64,000 nt of DNA from Microbacterium sp. 1.5R (GTDB taxonomy: Bacteria; Actinomycetota; Actinomycetes; Actinomycetales; Microbacteriaceae), in contig NZ_CP018151.1 of the NCBI RefSeq assembly GCF_001889265.1, positions 2,232,001 through 2,296,000 on the forward strand. The letters run 5' to 3'. A program made the position numbers and the translations under genes. Below are positions 36,068-42,853 of the stretch, piece after piece. The notes below the pieces were generated by a model. It had not been told where the DNA came from and did not search any database. It saw only the letters and a list, made by a program, of their open reading frames with translations. The first letter of the stretch is position 1; each line of letters opens with the position of its first letter.

Positions 36068-37653
36068 CCCGCACCCTGTATCGCAACGCCCGGTTCTTCA
36101 CAGCCGACGACACCGCCTGGGCCGACGCGGTCGTCGTCGACGGCGCGGAGTTCGTCTTCGTGGGGACCGACTCCGACGCCCCTTCCTCGGACTCGGTGGT
36201 CGATCTCGAGGGACGGGTCGTCCTTCCCGGCTTCATCGACGCGCACACGCACCTGCTCATGATGGGCGAGGCGCTCGGTCAGATCGGTCTCACCGATGCC
36301 GGGTCGCTCGACGAGATCCAGCGCAGAGTGACAGCGGCACGCGAGACCTCTGCCGGCGTCGTCCGCGGACGCGGATGGCTCTTCGATGCGATCCCCGGCG
36401 GCGCGCCGACGGCGGCGATGATCGACGCCGTCGTCGCTGACGTCCCCGTCTACCTCGATGCGAACGACTACCACTCGTGCTGGGTGAACTCCGCGGCGCT
36501 CGGCGAGCTCGGCATCACCCGCGACACCCCTGACCCGATCGGCGGTCGGATCGAGAGGGATGCCGACGGCGAGCCGACCGGGATGCTCTACGAGACGGCC
36601 GCGCAGCAGTTCGCGTGGGCGCACCGCGATGCCACCACCACCGACGAGCAGCGGGATGCGGCGGTGCAGCGCGTCGTCGAGGCGTACCTCGCGGCCGGTG
36701 TGACCGGCGCCGTCGACATGGCGTTCGACGCGCTCGCGCTCGAAGCGCTCGAGCGCGCGGAGCGACGTGGCGCGCTGCCGTTGCGGATCGCCGCGCACTG
36801 GTTCGTCGCCAACACGGGTGACGATGCCCAGAACCTGGCTCAGGTCGCCGAGGCGGCTGAGCGTGCCGTCGCCGACTCCGGCACCGTTCGCGTGATCGGG
36901 ATCAAGCTCGTGCTCGACGGCACGATCGACGCGTGCACGGCGGCGATGCGCGCACCGTATGCGGATGGCTCCCACGCCGCGCCGATCTGGCCCGCTGATC
37001 GGCTGCTCCCTGTGGTAGCGGCCGCGGATGCCGCCGGACTGCAGGTCGCGCTGCATGCCATCGGCGACGAGGCGAGCACCCTCGCGCTGGATGCCATCGA
37101 GCACGCCATCACCGTCAATGGCGATCGCCCCCGTCGCCACCGGATCGAGCATCTCGAGTACGCGGCACCCGGCACGGCCGAGCGCATGGCACGGCTCGGC
37201 GTGACGGCCTCCATGCAGCCGGTTCACGCCGACCCCGCCATCTTCGCCAACTGGGCAGCACAGCTGGGCGACGATCGTGCGGATCGGGCCTTCGCGTGGC
37301 CCGAGTATGAGGATGCCGGTGCACTGCTCGCCTTCTCGACCGACGCCCCCACCGCACCGCACGCGGCGCTCGCGAACATGTACGTCGCCACAACGCGGGC
37401 GTCCGCTCTCGACCCGGATGTGCCGGCGGTGCATCCGCAGTTCGCTCTTCCCCTCGAACGCGCGGTCGTGCATGCGACTCGTGACGCTGCGGTCTCGATC
37501 GGCGATGGCGACTGGCGGGGCCGGATCGCGGTGGGCCAGGTCGCAGACTTCGCTGTGCTCGACGTCGATTCGTTCTCGGAGGGCAACGCGTCGCTGCTCA
37601 CAGCGCGAGTCCTGCGCACCGTGATCGCCGGGAAGACCGCGCACGAAGCCTGA
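36064..37653 (+). CDS. YtcJ-type amidohydrolase (Amidohydro_3)
   Basis: This 529-residue metal-dependent hydrolase has the N-terminal beta-sandwich (MTRTLYRNARFFTADDTAWADAVVVDG), then VVLPGFIDAHTHLLMMGEAL with the HxH metal ligands at about residues 62-64, further His ligands in VALHAIGDEASTLALDAIEH and HRIEHLEY, and the late Asp in AFSTDAPTAPH. The YtcJ family includes N-substituted formamide deformylases; the true substrate here is unknown. It is translationally coupled (ATGA) to the MFS gene under TetR control, which supports a catabolic or detoxifying module. Confidence 0.9.
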   Translation: MTRTLYRNARFFTADDTAWADAVVVDGAEFVFVGTDSDAPSSDSVVDLEGRVVLPGFIDAHTHLLMMGEALGQIGLTDAGSLDEIQRRVTAARETSAGVVRGRGWLFDAIPGGAPTAAMIDAVVADVPVYLDANDYHSCWVNSAALGELGITRDTPDPIGGRIERDADGEPTGMLYETAAQQFAWAHRDATTTDEQRDAAVQRVVEAYLAAGVTGAVDMAFDALALEALERAERRGALPLRIAAHWFVANTGDDAQNLAQVAEAAERAVADSGTVRVIGIKLVLDGTIDACTAAMRAPYADGSHAAPIWPADRLLPVVAAADAAGLQVALHAIGDEASTLALDAIEHAITVNGDRPRRHRIEHLEYAAPGTAERMARLGVTASMQPVHADPAIFANWAAQLGDDRADRAFAWPEYEDAGALLAFSTDAPTAPHAALANMYVATTRASALDPDVPAVHPQFALPLERAVVHATRDAAVSIGDGDWRGRIAVGQVADFAVLDVDSFSEGNASLLTARVLRTVIAGKTAHEA

Positions 37654-37686
37654 GGCGCGCTGTCCGCCGCATCCCTCACGGCTCAC

Positions 37687-37727
37687 TTGAGCGATATACC
37701 GGTGAGTTCTTATAATTCTGGTGAACT
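37687..37727 (+). promoter_or_regulatory. Strong promoter with inverted repeat around the -10
   Basis: TTGAGC (37687-37692), an 18-nt spacer and TATAAT (37711-37716) form a near-consensus promoter. GAGTTC (37704-37709) and GAACTC (37722-37727) flank the -10 symmetrically, a possible operator. About 107 nt of leader would precede the 97-aa gene. Confidence 0.65.
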
Positions 37728-37834
37728 CTGGCGGGCAGAGGGCGCCCGTCGACCAGGCGGTGGTGTCTTCCCGCCCGGGCGCGGAGCGCTCCCTCTGTCA
37801 GCCGATGGTGACAACGACTGATTGGAGTGTTGAG

Positions 37835-38128
37835 ATGTCCGCGATGCCCGATCCGAGGTTCGAGCTCCGAAGGGTCACGGAGACCGAGTGGCTGATCGTC
37901 GACCACAGGTACGAGCCGCACGATGCGCGCCAGACTGTCGCCTGCATCTATCAGGTCGACGCCGTCGAGGTCGATGTGCTCTGGCTGCGCAACCTTCCCC
38001 TGGCGAGCTCGTACATGTCGGCGGAAGAGGTGCTCAGCGACCTGCAGCGGTTCCACAACCCGCCGAGCCGATCGACGTCGCCGGTCACGATCCCGCACCT
38101 TCCTCCGCTCGCGACGACGGTCAGTTGA
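37835..38128 (+). CDS. Hypothetical protein (97 aa)
   Basis: This 97-residue soluble protein starts MSAMPDPRFELRRVTETEWLIVDHRYEP, followed by ACIYQVDAVEVDVLWLRNLPL and a Ser/Pro-rich end. I do not recognise the family. ATG 37835 is preceded by GGAG at 8 nt. It has the most consensus-like promoter in the window and a leader of about 110 nt, so it may be well expressed. The frame is open further upstream to 37721 without a ribosome site. Confidence 0.65.
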   Translation: MSAMPDPRFELRRVTETEWLIVDHRYEPHDARQTVACIYQVDAVEVDVLWLRNLPLASSYMSAEEVLSDLQRFHNPPSRSTSPVTIPHLPPLATTVS

Positions 38129-38171
38129 TGCGCTGCGCGGAGCGGTACGTCGAATCCCAAGGACCGCGCCA

Positions 38172-38177
38172 TAGGCT
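38172..38177 (+). promoter_or_regulatory. Putative -10 element of the 91-aa gene (leaderless)
   Basis: TAGGCT, then GGCCTG, then ATG 38184. Confidence 0.6.
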
Positions 38178-38183
38178 GGCCTG

Positions 38184-38459
38184 ATGCTCATCGCTCTGAT
38201 TCGTCCCATCGAGACCAGCACTGCAGACGTCATCGGCACGACGCTGGCCGAGGTGCTCGTCGAGCTCGAACAGCACCGCAAGCCGGGCTTCTATCTGACG
38301 TCGGCGCCCGTGCGGATGCTGAAGGGCGAAGCGAAGATGGAGGCGACGGGCACGTTCACCCGTGTCGACGGCGTGCGCGAGATCGAGGCCGACGACATGG
38401 CGTCGCTCGAGGCGAAGGTGCCCGAGGGGTGGCGCATGCTGACGGTGCGCACGGCCTAG
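38184..38459 (+). CDS. Hypothetical protein (91 aa)
   Basis: This 91-residue protein reads MLIALIRPIETSTADVIGTTLAEVLVELEQHRKPGF.. and ends GWRMLTVRTA. It shows mixed helix and strand propensity, no signal peptide and no membrane segment. I do not recognise the family. It has a leaderless-type promoter and ends 21 nt before a bidirectional terminator, so it is probably monocistronic. Confidence 0.68.
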   Translation: MLIALIRPIETSTADVIGTTLAEVLVELEQHRKPGFYLTSAPVRMLKGEAKMEATGTFTRVDGVREIEADDMASLEAKVPEGWRMLTVRTA

Positions 38460-38480
38460 GTGCAGCGACCCGCCGACGAC

Positions 38481-38518
38481 GAAGACCCCCACAGGACTCA
38501 GCGCCGGTGGGGGTCTTC
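38481..38518. terminator. Bidirectional terminator between the 91-aa and 55-aa genes
   Basis: GAAGACCCCCAC (38481-38492) pairs with GTGGGGGTCTTC (38507-38518) around a 14-nt loop, between convergent genes. Confidence 0.85.
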
Positions 38519-38539
38519 TCTGTGTGGACGTCGTCGGGG

Positions 38540-38707
38540 TCAGCCGCCGGACGGGTTCTCGAGGGGCGCACCGTCTTCGTCGGTGGTCTCGTCCTCGATG
38601 ATCTCGTCGGTGCTCTTCGACGACGACTCCTCGGGCGCACCGCCCGAGGCGGTGTCCGCCTCTTCGTCGCCACCGGGAGTTCCGTGCGTGTTCTGCAGAT
38701 CGCTCAT
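38540..38707 (-). CDS. Small highly acidic Ser/Thr-rich protein (55 aa)
   Basis: This 55-residue protein is MSDLQNTHGTPGGDEEADT.. and ends ..DEDGAPLENPSGG. More than a quarter of residues are Asp or Glu, and it has almost no hydrophobic residues. It is likely disordered. ATG 38707 is preceded by a good GAGGAG site. A frame extending to 38836 is open but has no start signal. Function is unknown; it ends at the bidirectional terminator. Confidence 0.65.
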   Translation of the reverse strand: MSDLQNTHGTPGGDEEADTASGGAPEESSSKSTDEIIEDETTDEDGAPLENPSGG

Positions 38708-38846
38708 TGCATCTCCTCTGTCGGTTGAGGCGACGGTATGCGGTCGACCACGCACACGAGGAGGGGGTTGACGTGAGGAGGAATCGGACGGAAGGACGAC
38801 GGATCGCACAGCGGAGGGACTCTCTCTCCGGATCACGAGTGATCAT

Positions 38847-39095
38847 GTGAAGGAAGAGTCCCTCGACCGGAGCGACCCCGCCGGGGTCCCCAGACCGTGG
38901 TCGGGGCAGGCTCTCGAGCGAAGGATACGCCCGATAAGAGCCACGTCATATGGCGTGGTGGACGACGGCGTGCGGGCGTACGCTGTTCTGCACGAAACGC
39001 GACTGGGCCTCGGCATCTCGATGCCGCCGCACATGAACGGAGATCCGCCGACCGCCGTTCACAGGATCGGACTGAGGCGCATCCGCAACCACTAG
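38847..39095 (+). CDS. Possible small hypothetical protein (82 aa)
   Basis: An open frame from GTG 38847 encodes VKEESLDRSDPAGVPRPWS.. and ..GVVDDGVRAYAVLHETRLG... Part of the second half looks protein-like, but I know no family. No clear ribosome site lies upstream. It sits at the start of a poorly coding stretch before tRNA-Pro, so it may be a remnant. Confidence 0.35.
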   Translation: MKEESLDRSDPAGVPRPWSGQALERRIRPIRATSYGVVDDGVRAYAVLHETRLGLGISMPPHMNGDPPTAVHRIGLRRIRNH

Positions 39096-39319
39096 ATACA
39101 GCGCTGCATTGGGGTTACGTTGGCCGTGGCCACACAGACGCGGCCCCGAGCCGGTGGAGTTCCCCAGCGAAGCCGGCTAGGTGTCCCGATAGGTACCCCA
39201 GAACCGGTCGGGGCACCGTACTGCCCGCCCAGATGCCTGTGGCCGCCTCCTCGTGCGTGGAGTCTTGACGCCGCCGGATTCCGGTCCACGACGAGCGAGC
39301 CCCACAATCGGCAGCGCGA
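39096..39319. other. Gene-poor stretch before small ORFs
   Basis: No convincing gene is seen. GGTGTCCCGA (39180-39189) can pair with TCGGGGCACC (about 39210-39219) with one wobble. A minus-strand frame across 39092-39502 is open but lacks protein-like composition in its C-terminal half. Confidence 0.4.
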
Positions 39320-39466
39320 ATGAGTGCAGACAAAATCGACCGGGTCCGCCATCGCCGGGAACTCGGCATCAGCATCGAGCGTCTCCTGTTCATGGCGGAC
39401 GACGCCGATTCTTCCGGTCACCGCCAGTTCTACGGAATTGGCGGCAGGCCCGGAATCATCAGTTGA
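39320..39466 (+). CDS. Possible small ORF or gene fragment (48 aa)
   Basis: ATG 39320 opens a 48-codon frame (MSADKIDRVRHRRELGISIE.. and ..RQFYGIGGRPGIIS). The first half looks like a helical, charged segment of a real protein. No family was recognised and no strong ribosome site is seen. It may be a fragment of a gene lost during island decay. Confidence 0.3.
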   Translation: MSADKIDRVRHRRELGISIERLLFMADDADSSGHRQFYGIGGRPGIIS

Positions 39467-39508
39467 CGGAGAGACCGCCTCCCCCGCATCGACATTCGTC
39501 ACTTCTGG

Positions 39509-39742
39509 TCACCTGCCCATGCCCCGACTGACAGCCTCTTGCGCAGTCGCGACTCGTTCGGGCGTCATGGGCGACTCATACGGGACAACTTCCTCCAGCC
39601 GCGACGCGAGGTCCGTCAGCGCCTGCTTGACTGCCTTGTGCTCTGACGGAACTTCGTCGAAGTCGACCGTCTCCAGCCAGTCCATCAGCACGATCGCGTC
39701 CTCAGTCCAGAGTGCGATCTCCACGGTTGGGTATGTCCTCAT
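39509..39742 (-). CDS. Hypothetical protein (77 aa)
   Basis: This 77-residue helical, acidic protein (MRTYPTVEIALWTEDAIVLMDWLETVDFDEVP..) has no membrane segment and no recognised family. TAGCCT lies 6 nt before the ATG, matching the leaderless promoter pattern of other genes here. It overlaps the upstream 97-aa membrane protein gene by 41 nt in another frame, which is unusual, and one of the two may have a later start. Confidence 0.55.
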   Translation of the reverse strand: MRTYPTVEIALWTEDAIVLMDWLETVDFDEVPSEHKAVKQALTDLASRLEEVVPYESPMTPERVATAQEAVSRGMGR

Positions 39743-39995
39743 GCGGGGAGGCTATCGCGCCAGCGCGGCGCGCGTTCGTCTCGCGCTCGTACTTGATCGC
39801 GCGACGCATGATCGGCACGAAGGCGAAGGCACACATCGCCCAGAAGCCGAGCCCCCCGACGAACGGCATTGGCTCACCGATAACGATGCCCACCACGACG
39901 GCGATCCCGCCGAATACTGCGGACATGACGACATTCACGATCGAGCCGACCTTGCCATACGGACTCATGGGCCCGTGAGGGTCAGCGATGTTCAT
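39702..39995 (-). CDS. Small two-helix membrane protein (97 aa)
   Basis: This 97-residue protein has two hydrophobic helices (SIVNVVMSAVFGGIAVVVGIVI and PFVGGLGFWAMCAFAFVPIM) and a basic C-terminal part. Function is unknown. CATACT lies 6 nt before the ATG, a weaker form of the local -10 pattern. Its 3' end overlaps the 77-aa gene by 41 nt. Confidence 0.6.
   Translation of the reverse strand: MNIADPHGPMSPYGKVGSIVNVVMSAVFGGIAVVVGIVIGEPMPFVGGLGFWAMCAFAFVPIMRRAIKYERETNARRAGAIASPHEDIPNRGDRTLD
39749..39754 (-). promoter_or_regulatory. Putative -10 element of the 77-aa gene (leaderless)
   Basis: On the minus strand TAGCCT, then CCCCGC, then ATG 39742. It lies inside the 97-aa gene. Confidence 0.45.
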
Positions 39996-40018
39996 GTGCT
40001 CAGTATGCAGGAATCGCG

Positions 40019-40215
40019 ATGAACGCCGTGCTGTACCTCCGTGTCAGCACCGCCACTCACTCCATGGACGGCTTCGGTCTCGATGTTCAACCGAGGGCCT
40101 GCCGGGCCTAAGCCAAGGCGCAGACCCGGCAGGCCGTCGCCACCCTCCGTGATGAGGGCGTGTCTGGCACACTCGACGCCGCCCAGCGTGACGGCCTTAC
40201 GCCTGCTGCCCTCGG
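40019..40215 (+). pseudogene. Serine recombinase remnant (resolvase/invertase type)
   Basis: From ATG 40019 the frame reads MNAVLYLRVSTATHSMDGFG and LDVQPRACRA, then a TAA stop at 40109. It continues in the same frame with AKAQTRQAVATLRDEGVSGT and LDAAQRDGLT. RVST with its catalytic Ser, a LDVQ-type turn and RDEGVSGT are hallmarks of the serine recombinase catalytic domain. The gene is broken by the internal stop and lacks everything beyond about 65 codons. It ends beside a tRNA-Pro 3' end, a classic integration site, so it probably marks a decayed mobile element. Confidence 0.8.
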
Positions 40216-40233
40216 ACTGTCCCGGACATGCAG

Positions 40234-40267
40234 AAGGCCCGGAGACTCTTGCGAGTTTCCGGGCCTT
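40234..40267 (-). terminator. Terminator downstream of tRNA-Pro
   Basis: AAGGCCCGGAGACTC pairs with GAGTTTCCGGGCCTT around TTGC (one G-T wobble), 7 nt past the tRNA 3' end on the minus strand. Confidence 0.8.
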
Positions 40268-40273
40268 TCTCGG

Positions 40274-40347
<74 letters not shown>

Positions 40348-40452
40348 TTGTTCTGCACTCTCGCGCAGGCAACTCCCCTATCTTAGCCCCACTCGACGGA
40401 ACTCCGCGAACCGGGTGAGCGCCGGGCGTTGCGAGGTGTCGGAGCCCCGGCG

Positions 40453-40458
40453 TACGGT
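40453..40458 (+). promoter_or_regulatory. Putative -10 element of the GNAT gene (leaderless)
   Basis: TACGGT ends 7 nt before ATG 40466. Confidence 0.45.
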
Positions 40459-40465
40459 CGCATCC

Positions 40466-41050
40466 ATGGTGACGATCACGACCGAGGTGGCGACCAGCGC
40501 CCGATGGGATGACGTTCAGCATGCACTGACGGGCGGCGGCGACGGTGCCAGCTGCCAGTGCATCTGGCCGATGCTGAGCAACAAGGAGTGGAATGAGACC
40601 ACCACGCCGCAACGCATAGAGATGTTGCACGATGAGATCCAGGCGGGCCCTCCACCTGGTCTGATCGCATACATCGACGGCGAGGCCGCGGGGTGGATCA
40701 GGATCGGTCCGCGAACCCTGCAGCAGCGGGTGCCGCGCACGCGCATGATCGCGGCGGCATCAACCGAACCCTTCGATGACGAGTCCGTATGGGCCGTGAC
40801 ATGTTTCGTGGTCCGTCGCGAACACCGCGGCTTGGGCATCACCCTCGAGCTGCTGCGCGCCGCCGTCGATCTCGCTCGACGCTCCGGCGCCGGACTGGTC
40901 GAGGGGTACCCCGTCGACACCCGTGGCGAGAAGAAGCGCACCAACGATCTGTTCCACGGCACGCTCGCCACGTTCCTGGCGGCGGGATTCGAAGAACGCG
41001 CGGAGATGAAGCCCGGCCGAACCCTGGTCGCACTGGATCTGTCGTCATGA
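40466..41050 (+). CDS. GNAT-family N-acetyltransferase
   Basis: This 194-residue protein has the acetyl-CoA-binding GNAT core in its second half: VWAVTCFVVRREHRGLGITLELLRAAVDLARRSGAGLVEGYP (motif A Q/RxxGxG/A form RREHRGLG). The N-terminal region contains SCQCIWPMLSNKEWN, typical of a GNAT subgroup with conserved Cys residues. The substrate is unknown. It overlaps the following HhH gene by ATGA. ATG 40466 was chosen over an extension to 40289 that would run through the tRNA. Confidence 0.85.
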   Translation: MVTITTEVATSARWDDVQHALTGGGDGASCQCIWPMLSNKEWNETTTPQRIEMLHDEIQAGPPPGLIAYIDGEAAGWIRIGPRTLQQRVPRTRMIAAASTEPFDDESVWAVTCFVVRREHRGLGITLELLRAAVDLARRSGAGLVEGYPVDTRGEKKRTNDLFHGTLATFLAAGFEERAEMKPGRTLVALDLSS

Positions 41051-41244
41051 ACGAAGAGACGGACCTACCGGCGTCCATGGGCAAGGTCGCACGACGAGGG
41101 CTCGCGCTCCACGGGTTCACACGTCTCGACCAGTTCGACGACGCGTCCGAGGCGGCGCTGCTCGCCATCCACGGAGTCGGGCCGAAGGCCATTCGCATCC
41201 TGCGCGAGCACCTCGAGTCCCGCGGCTCGACTCTCGGGCCGTGA
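41047..41244 (+). CDS. Small helix-hairpin-helix DNA-binding protein (65 aa)
   Basis: This 65-residue protein contains one HhH motif (SEAALLAIHGVGPKAIRILREHLESRG) like that in the RNA polymerase alpha C-terminal domain and DNA repair proteins. It probably binds DNA non-specifically. It is translationally coupled (ATGA) to the GNAT gene, a pairing I cannot explain functionally. Confidence 0.78.
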   Translation: MNEETDLPASMGKVARRGLALHGFTRLDQFDDASEAALLAIHGVGPKAIRILREHLESRGSTLGP

Positions 41245-41252
41245 GCGAGCGC

Positions 41253-41258
41253 TAGCGT
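41253..41258 (+). promoter_or_regulatory. Putative -10 element of the 151-aa gene (leaderless)
   Basis: TAGCGT, then GGTGAC, then ATG 41265. Confidence 0.5.
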
Positions 41259-41264
41259 GGTGAC

Positions 41265-41720
41265 ATGAGCGACGAGAACCCGACCATCGAAGATCCCGAA
41301 CTGGGCACCCTCACGCGCGCCACGACCGAGCTGTCCGACGGAACGGTACTGACCCATGACTGGTATGCAGGCGGCACGGTCGTCGCCGCCGCCCCTCTCG
41401 ATCTCATGATCGAGGGCACCGATGCCGGTGAGGCTGCCGCACTGCTCCCCCATGTGCATCAGACCATAGCCGCCCTCGGCGTCCTACGACGACTGGCGAC
41501 GGATGCGGTCGTCGCCGCCTTCAGCAATGCGGCCCCGGAGCAGCACGAGCTCGACGACGCGGCGACCGACCTCACCCTCGAGACGCTCGAAGCCTCGTCC
41601 GATGGCACGGTCGTGCTCCATTTCATCGACACCTGCGGCCAGCACTTCCCCGAGGGCTACTGGCCCGCCGTGCACCTCGGTGCCGACGGTCAGATCACCC
41701 AGGTGACGGTCGAATCCTGA
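41265..41720 (+). CDS. Hypothetical protein (151 aa), possibly DUF2004-like
   Basis: This 151-residue acidic soluble protein includes TTELSDGTVLTHDWYAGGTVVAAAPLDLMIEG, a helical centre (AATDLTLETLEASSDGTV) and GQHFPEGYWPAVHLGADGQITQVTVES. The late W-P-A-V-x-L-G pattern is reminiscent of DUF2004, but I am not certain. It may be an immunity-like or housekeeping protein. It ends just before the promoter of the YhhN gene. Confidence 0.65.
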   Translation: MSDENPTIEDPELGTLTRATTELSDGTVLTHDWYAGGTVVAAAPLDLMIEGTDAGEAAALLPHVHQTIAALGVLRRLATDAVVAAFSNAAPEQHELDDAATDLTLETLEASSDGTVVLHFIDTCGQHFPEGYWPAVHLGADGQITQVTVES

Positions 41721-41748
41721 GCGAGGCTGAGCGCGTTCGATCCCGCCC

Positions 41749-41754
41749 TACGAT
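41749..41754 (+). promoter_or_regulatory. Putative -10 element of the YhhN gene (leaderless)
   Basis: TACGAT, then GGTGAG, then ATG 41761. GGTGA could also act as a weak ribosome site. Confidence 0.45.
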
Positions 41755-41760
41755 GGTGAG

Positions 41761-42429
41761 ATGCAGCGACGCCGTCGGTCCGACCCGCTTCTCTGGGCCT
41801 TTCTGCCCTATGCGGCGGCATCGGCGGCTCACGTGGCGCTGCTGAGCGTCGGCAGCCCCGCAGCCGGGCCGACGAAGCTCCTGCTCATGCCCTTGCTCGC
41901 CGTGCCCGTGTTCGTGTCAGTGGGTCGCGCCGCGGAACGCTCGGCGCTGGCGTTGACCATCGCGGCACTCCTGTTCTCGTGGCTCGGCGACAGCGCAGGG
42001 GTGTTCTTCCCGGCGGCGCCAGAAGTGCCTCTGATGCTCCTGTTCTTCGGCATCGCGCATCTGGCATACATCGCGCTCTTCATGCGCCATCTCGCCGCGC
42101 GGCGGATGCCGTGGTGGGCGCTCGTCTACGCCGCGTGGTGGGTGGTGATGCTGGTGTTCATCGGTCCGCACGCCGGCGGGCTGCTGATCGCGGTGGCTGT
42201 CTACGGTCTCGTCCTCGCGAGCACAGCGGCCGCCGCCACTCGATGCTCTGCGCTCGTGTCGATCGGCGGCGCCTTCTTCCTCGCCAGCGACACTCTCTTG
42301 GCTCTTCGGCTCTTCCTGCCCGGTTCCCTGCCGGACTGGAGCAGCCCCGCCATCATGGCCACCTACACGCTCGGGCAGGGTCTGATCATCGCCGGCACCC
42401 TGATCGCACTGAGAAAGCGAGACATCTGA
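41761..42429 (+). CDS. YhhN/TMEM86-family membrane protein (lysoplasmalogenase-like)
   Basis: This 222-residue integral membrane protein has about seven or eight hydrophobic helices. Family landmarks are the acidic residue in FSWLGDSAGVF, the segment FGIAHLAYIALFMRHL, and ASDTLLALRLFLPG near the end. Relatives in animals hydrolyse lysoplasmalogens; the bacterial role is less clear. It shares one base with the next gene (stop TGA overlaps ATG), so the two are co-translated. Confidence 0.85.
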   Translation: MQRRRRSDPLLWAFLPYAAASAAHVALLSVGSPAAGPTKLLLMPLLAVPVFVSVGRAAERSALALTIAALLFSWLGDSAGVFFPAAPEVPLMLLFFGIAHLAYIALFMRHLAARRMPWWALVYAAWWVVMLVFIGPHAGGLLIAVAVYGLVLASTAAAATRCSALVSIGGAFFLASDTLLALRLFLPGSLPDWSSPAIMATYTLGQGLIIAGTLIALRKRDI

Positions 42430-42815
42430 TGGCGGATGCAGCACGGGTCGACAGCTGGCTCTGGGCGATCCGCGTCTACAAGACGCGCTCGGCCGCCACC
42501 ACTGCATGCCGTGCGGGGCATGTGCGCATGAACGGCGACAAAGTGAAGGCTGCTCAGCACATCCGCGTCGGCGACGAACTGCGCATCCGGATCGCCGGAT
42601 TCGATCGGATTCTCATCGTGCGTCAGCTGCTCGTCAAGCGCGTCGGTGCCCCTCTCGCTGCGCTGGCGTATGAGGATCGCACACCGGAGCGCGAACCGCA
42701 GGCGGCTCTCGGACTGCGTGATCGGGGGGCGGGGCGACCCACGAAACGCGAGCGTCGCGACATCGACAAGCTGCGCGGGCGAGGATACGAGGATGACGGC
42801 ATATTCCAGGGTTGA
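42429..42815 (+). CDS. S4-domain RNA-binding protein (Hsp15/HslR-like)
   Basis: This 128-residue protein opens with an S4 fold: ARVDSWLWAIRVYKTRSAATTACRAGHVRMNGDKVKAAQHIRVGDELRIR. A strand-rich segment (ILIVRQLLVKRVGAPLAALAYED) and a basic tail with GRPTKRERRDIDKLRGRG follow. Hsp15 relatives bind 50S subunits with stalled nascent chains to rescue them. The gene starts at the stop of the YhhN gene. Confidence 0.88.
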   Translation: MADAARVDSWLWAIRVYKTRSAATTACRAGHVRMNGDKVKAAQHIRVGDELRIRIAGFDRILIVRQLLVKRVGAPLAALAYEDRTPEREPQAALGLRDRGAGRPTKRERRDIDKLRGRGYEDDGIFQG

Positions 42816-42841
42816 GCCTGGATGCGGTCGAACATAGGTTC

Positions 42842-42847
42842 TAATGT
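42842..42847 (+). promoter_or_regulatory. Putative -10 element of the HNH gene (leaderless)
   Basis: TAATGT, then GGACCT, then ATG 42854. No ribosome site is visible. Confidence 0.55.
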
Positions 42848-42853
42848 GGACCT

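Noticed and set aside
39092..39502. 136-aa minus-strand frame near tRNA-Pro
   Set aside because: Composition is not protein-like toward the C-terminus, there is no ribosome site, and no family was recognised.
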